A stretch of 15,983 nucleotides of DNA from Nitrospirota bacterium (GTDB lineage: Bacteria > Nitrospirota_A > Leptospirillia > Leptospirillales > Leptospirillaceae), in assembly GCA_021838765.1 (NCBI GenBank), contig JAKCCY010000052.1:1-15983 (forward strand), given 5' to 3'. Of this stretch, positions 13,176-15,983 are shown in pieces. Each line of letters starts with the position of its first letter. Position 1 is the stretch's first letter. Position numbers and translations under genes: made by a program. The notes under the pieces are model-generated. The model ran no database searches, had not been told where the DNA came from, and saw only the letters and a program-made list of their open reading frames with translations.

Positions 13176-14810
13176 TTGGAACTATCTCCAGCTGAAACAA
13201 GCCCGGCCAGTGAAGAACTGGCAGATGCCATTAAAAGACGGCGGACATTCGCCATCATTTCGCATCCCGATGCAGGAAAAACAACGCTTACCGAAAAGCT
13301 TTTGCTCTATGGAGGGGCCATTCATGTCGCAGGCTCCATCAAGAGCAGAAAAGCCCAGCGCCATGCGACAAGTGACTGGATGGAGATTGAAAGGCAAAGG
13401 GGTATCAGCGTTACCTCGAGTGCACTCCAGTTTGATTACCGCGGATACGGGATCAATATTCTTGATACCCCGGGACACAAGGACTTTAGCGAAGACACTT
13501 ACCGGACACTTGAGGCGGTTGACTCGGTCATCATGCTCCTCGACGGAGCCAAGGGAATAGAACCCCAAACACTGAAACTCTTTGAAGTTGCACGGCTGCG
13601 GAACTTGCCCATCGTCACCTTTATCAACAAGGTGGACCGGGAGGGAGTCCCTCCGATGGACCTTCTCGCGGAAATTGAGAGGACGCTGAACATCCGCGCT
13701 ATTCCCCGGAACTGGCCTATCGGAACCGGGAGGGATTTTCGAGGGGTCCATGACCTGATCGATGGAAGATCCCATCTTTTTACATCTCTTGAACATGGAG
13801 GGCAGAAGTCCGAAGAAAAGATTCTTCCTCCCGGATCAAAAGAACTTTCCGATGTGCTGGAATCAATCGGTCTTTCAGCGGTCTTTGAGGATGAGCGGGA
13901 GCTTCTTCTCATGGAACAGAACCTATGGGATCCAGCCCTTTTTCAAAAAGGCGAGATTACCCCTGTTTTCTTCGGGAGCGCTCTCAATAACTTTGGCGTT
14001 GAAATGTTTCTGGAGGGATTTCTTCCCCTGATTCCGGCACCACAGCCCAGAGCATCCAGTCAGGGACCGATCGAGCCATCAAATCCGGTTTTTTCGGGGT
14101 TCATATTCAAGATTCAGGCCAATATGGACCCTCTTCACCGGGATCGATTTGCCTTTCTCAGGGTATGCTCAGGAAAATTCAAAAAAGGCATGACCGTCAG
14201 GAACAATAACACCGGGCAGGAAATCAAGCTGACCAAAACCCTGCAGTTTCTCGGCCAGAGACGGGAACTTGTTGAAGAGGCATTCCCTGGAGATATTGTC
14301 GGACTCCATGACCCTGGTGTCTTTCATATTGGAGATACTCTCTGTGAAAAAGGGAATTTTACGTTTGAGGGGATCCCACATTTCTCCCCTGAATATTTTT
14401 CCAGAGTACAGATTGAAGATCCCATGAAACGCAAACATATGAACAAGGGCCTTCTCCAGATTGCCCAGGAGGGTGGGATACAGATCTTCAGCATGGACCA
14501 GGATGGAGAACGAGACATGATTGTAGGGGCCGTCGGGATGTTGCAGTTTGACGTTCTTAAATTCAGGCTTCTTCATGAGTACAAGGCCCCGGTCAAACTC
14601 GACACACTTGGGTACGACCGCGTCAGATGGATTACAGGGGATGATGCAATGATAAGGGCACTTTCCGGAACGCTGGACACACTGCTCGTCTATGACCAGG
14701 ACAAAAAACCCGTAGCACTTTTCCGAAACGAATGGGCCCTCAGATATGCGGTGGAGAAGTACCCGAAGCTGACCTTTCATGGGACATCGCCACGAAGCTT
14801 TACCCCTTGA
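13176..14810 (+). CDS. prfC: Peptide chain release factor 3 (RF-3)
   Basis: 544 residues, near the usual 529. The start is a TTG at 13176 with AAGGAG at 13164-13169 (gap 6); no nearer ATG precedes the conserved part. GTPase motifs: G1 SHPDAGKTT (29-37), G2 RGISVTS (75-81), G3 DTPGHKDF (97-104), G4 NKVD (151-154). The SDWMEIERQRGISV and LDGAKGIEPQT stretches are typical of RF-3. It recycles RF-1 and RF-2 after peptide release. It follows recR by 40 bases, with no strong terminator between, so it could be read from the dnaX transcript. Its end overlaps the convergent mscS by 11 bases. Confidence 0.95.
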   Translation: MELSPAETSPASEELADAIKRRRTFAIISHPDAGKTTLTEKLLLYGGAIHVAGSIKSRKAQRHATSDWMEIERQRGISVTSSALQFDYRGYGINILDTPGHKDFSEDTYRTLEAVDSVIMLLDGAKGIEPQTLKLFEVARLRNLPIVTFINKVDREGVPPMDLLAEIERTLNIRAIPRNWPIGTGRDFRGVHDLIDGRSHLFTSLEHGGQKSEEKILPPGSKELSDVLESIGLSAVFEDERELLLMEQNLWDPALFQKGEITPVFFGSALNNFGVEMFLEGFLPLIPAPQPRASSQGPIEPSNPVFSGFIFKIQANMDPLHRDRFAFLRVCSGKFKKGMTVRNNNTGQEIKLTKTLQFLGQRRELVEEAFPGDIVGLHDPGVFHIGDTLCEKGNFTFEGIPHFSPEYFSRVQIEDPMKRKHMNKGLLQIAQEGGIQIFSMDQDGERDMIVGAVGMLQFDVLKFRLLHEYKAPVKLDTLGYDRVRWITGDDAMIRALSGTLDTLLVYDQDKKPVALFRNEWALRYAVEKYPKLTFHGTSPRSFTP

Positions 14811-15735
14811 CAGGAGATTTCTGGATGGGAGCCCCCAAAGCAGGCTCATTAACGAACAACGTCCGGATGGGATAGGGAATATTCACGCCCTCATCATTAA
14901 ACGCCTTGCTCAGGGAAAAGCCAAGATCACTCGTCACCTGATAACGCACCGTTGCGTCCTTCAGCCAAAAAACAAGATCAAGATCGTATGTTGACTCACC
15001 AAAAGACGCAAACCATACATCCGGCGCCGGATCTTTCAGAATCAGAGGGTGGTTCCCCGCCACCTCCTTCATGATTCGCACAGCTGAATCAAGATCCTTT
15101 TGGGTCATCCCTACACCGACTTTGATATGGGCCCGTATTTTGGCTTCCAGATGGCTCCAGTTGATGACCTTGTTTGAGATGAAATGTCCATTGGGAACAA
15201 TAACAGCGATGTTATCCGTACTCATGATTACGGTGCTTCTTGGACGGATCTCCTTGACGGTCCCCACGATGCCGTCGATCTCAATAATATCTCCGGGCTG
15301 GACAGATTTTTCAGCCAGAATCACCCCAAGGGCAATGACGTTCGCGGCCACCGACTGAAGCCCGATTCCAAAACCAAGACCAACCATACCCAGCACGCCT
15401 TCGACAGACGTCAGCTTGACTCCGATATTATCAAGTGCCAAAAGCCCTGTAAGAAAAAGAACAATCGTCCCCGCAAGCTTTGATCCAAGCAAGATGAGAT
15501 TTCTGGATTGACCGTTGGCTTCCCGCTCGGCCTTGAGTGTCAGGGCCTTCATGACTGCCCGGCGAACAAGAATACCCATGAGGATGATCAGGAAAAAGTC
15601 GATAAGACCAGCGATCGTAACGTGGGTTTTTCCCAGAGAAAAAAGAATTTTTTCATGATTCCCGGAAAATGCCCCTGAGGGAAGAATCTCATGGAGACTT
15701 GTCAGATGGGCATTTATATTGTCGTGGGAAAACAT
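14800..15735 (-). CDS. mscS: MscS-family small-conductance mechanosensitive channel
   Basis: 311 residues; ATG 15735 with AAGGAG at 15748-15743 (gap 7). Three hydrophobic segments (about 38-57, 80-101, 112-140) match the MscS membrane core. TM3, which lines the pore, is rich in Gly and Ala (MVGLGFGIGLQSVAANVIAL). It is followed by the beta domain SVQPGDIIEIDGIVGTVKEI, a RSTVIMSTDNIAVIVPNG strand and the C-terminal domain. These channels open on membrane stretch to release solutes during a drop in external osmolarity. It is not the larger MscK type. A good promoter precedes it, next to tRNA-Ser(GCT). Its end overlaps prfC. Confidence 0.93.
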   Translation of the reverse strand: MFSHDNINAHLTSLHEILPSGAFSGNHEKILFSLGKTHVTIAGLIDFFLIILMGILVRRAVMKALTLKAEREANGQSRNLILLGSKLAGTIVLFLTGLLALDNIGVKLTSVEGVLGMVGLGFGIGLQSVAANVIALGVILAEKSVQPGDIIEIDGIVGTVKEIRPRSTVIMSTDNIAVIVPNGHFISNKVINWSHLEAKIRAHIKVGVGMTQKDLDSAVRIMKEVAGNHPLILKDPAPDVWFASFGESTYDLDLVFWLKDATVRYQVTSDLGFSLSKAFNDEGVNIPYPIRTLFVNEPALGAPIQKSPVKG

Positions 15736-15754
15736 GGAAAGACTCCTTCAGGGT

Positions 15755-15786
15755 CGGTCGAATCTTGCAGCTGGTCTAACGGTCGA

Positions 15787-15788
<2 letters not shown>
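15755..15788. repeat. Direct repeat CGGTCGAAT, two copies 25 bases apart
   Basis: CGGTCGAAT occurs at 15755-15763 and 15780-15788, same orientation. One copy overlaps the -10 box of the mscS promoter and the other lies about 20-35 bases into the expected leader. The spacing, just over two helical turns, is what a regulator binding two sites on one face could use. Its regulatory role is only inferred. Confidence 0.4.
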
Positions 15789-15907
<119 letters not shown>

Positions 15908-15913
15908 AAATGA

Positions 15914-15982
15914 CTACGGGGAATATTTCTTTTTTGCCATCCGATCATGATCCCGGGCCATCAGCGGCCATCGCCACGAATG
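15914..15982 (-). CDS. C-terminal tail of an unidentified gene running off the window
   Basis: On the minus strand a frame is open from the window edge to a TAG at 15916-15914 and ends MARDHDRMAKKKYSP. The stop lies 6 bases before tRNA-Ser(GCT). The short piece (22 codons, basic end) shows no domain. It could be a real gene end or chance; the frame is open only because the window is cut here. Confidence 0.3.
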   Translation of the reverse strand, partial: HSWRWPLMARDHDRMAKKKYSP

Positions 15983-15983
15983 G

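Noticed and set aside
14169..14849. A 226-codon minus-strand frame
   Set aside because: It is antisense to the conserved end of prfC and has no recognisable motif.

Overview
This window reads as chromosomal DNA of a Gram-negative bacterium of medium GC content. An outer-membrane TolC-like protein with a signal peptide points to a double membrane. The order tRNA-Ser, small SRP RNA, dnaX, ybaB/ebfC, recR is a widely conserved bacterial arrangement. The mix of genes (Rsm22-like methyltransferase, TusA/DsrE-type sulfur carriers, TnpB and ISKra4-type insertion sequence debris) would fit a Nitrospirota such as Leptospirillum. That assignment is an impression from gene content, not proven by the sequence.

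Layout: (1) 1-300, the N-terminal part of an IS200/IS605 TnpB on the minus strand, running off the left edge, with a hairpin-bearing presumed left end. (2) 372-2318, a plus-strand pair: an Rsm22-like SAM methyltransferase and a LigB-superfamily protein with a changed metal-site motif. (3) 2331-4345, a tight minus-strand cluster: PAP2 phosphatase, rlmN and a small membrane protein. (4) 4346-5290, insertion sequence debris: a TnpB that keeps its whole RuvC half but has lost its N-terminus, fused head-on to the last codons and terminal repeat of an ISKra4-type element. (5) 5355-6140, a DUF374 lysophospholipid acyltransferase-like gene whose conserved N-terminus has no ATG/GTG/TTG start in frame. 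(6) 6169-7386, an unrecognised 405-residue protein. (7) 7517-8726, four small sulfur-transfer genes (TusA, DsrE-, DsrF- and DsrH-like), followed by a TolC-family outer-membrane protein at 8770-10104. (8) 10235-14810, tRNA-Ser(GGA), SRP RNA, dnaX, ybaB, recR and prfC. (9) 14800-15907, mscS on the minus strand, convergent with prfC, with a good promoter just downstream of tRNA-Ser(GCT). (10) A gene tail at the right edge.

How the genes work together: the minus-strand genes DUF374, PAP2 and rlmN were probably closer before insertion sequences landed between them, since PAP2 and DUF374 both act on membrane lipids. The Tus/Dsr genes form one transcription unit for handing sulfur between proteins, possibly for tRNA thiolation. 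The dnaX-ybaB-recR block links DNA polymerase clamp loading with recombinational repair. The most noteworthy signals are the non-canonical start of the DUF374 gene, the nuclease-half-only TnpB with a candidate guide RNA, and the altered LigB-like protein.
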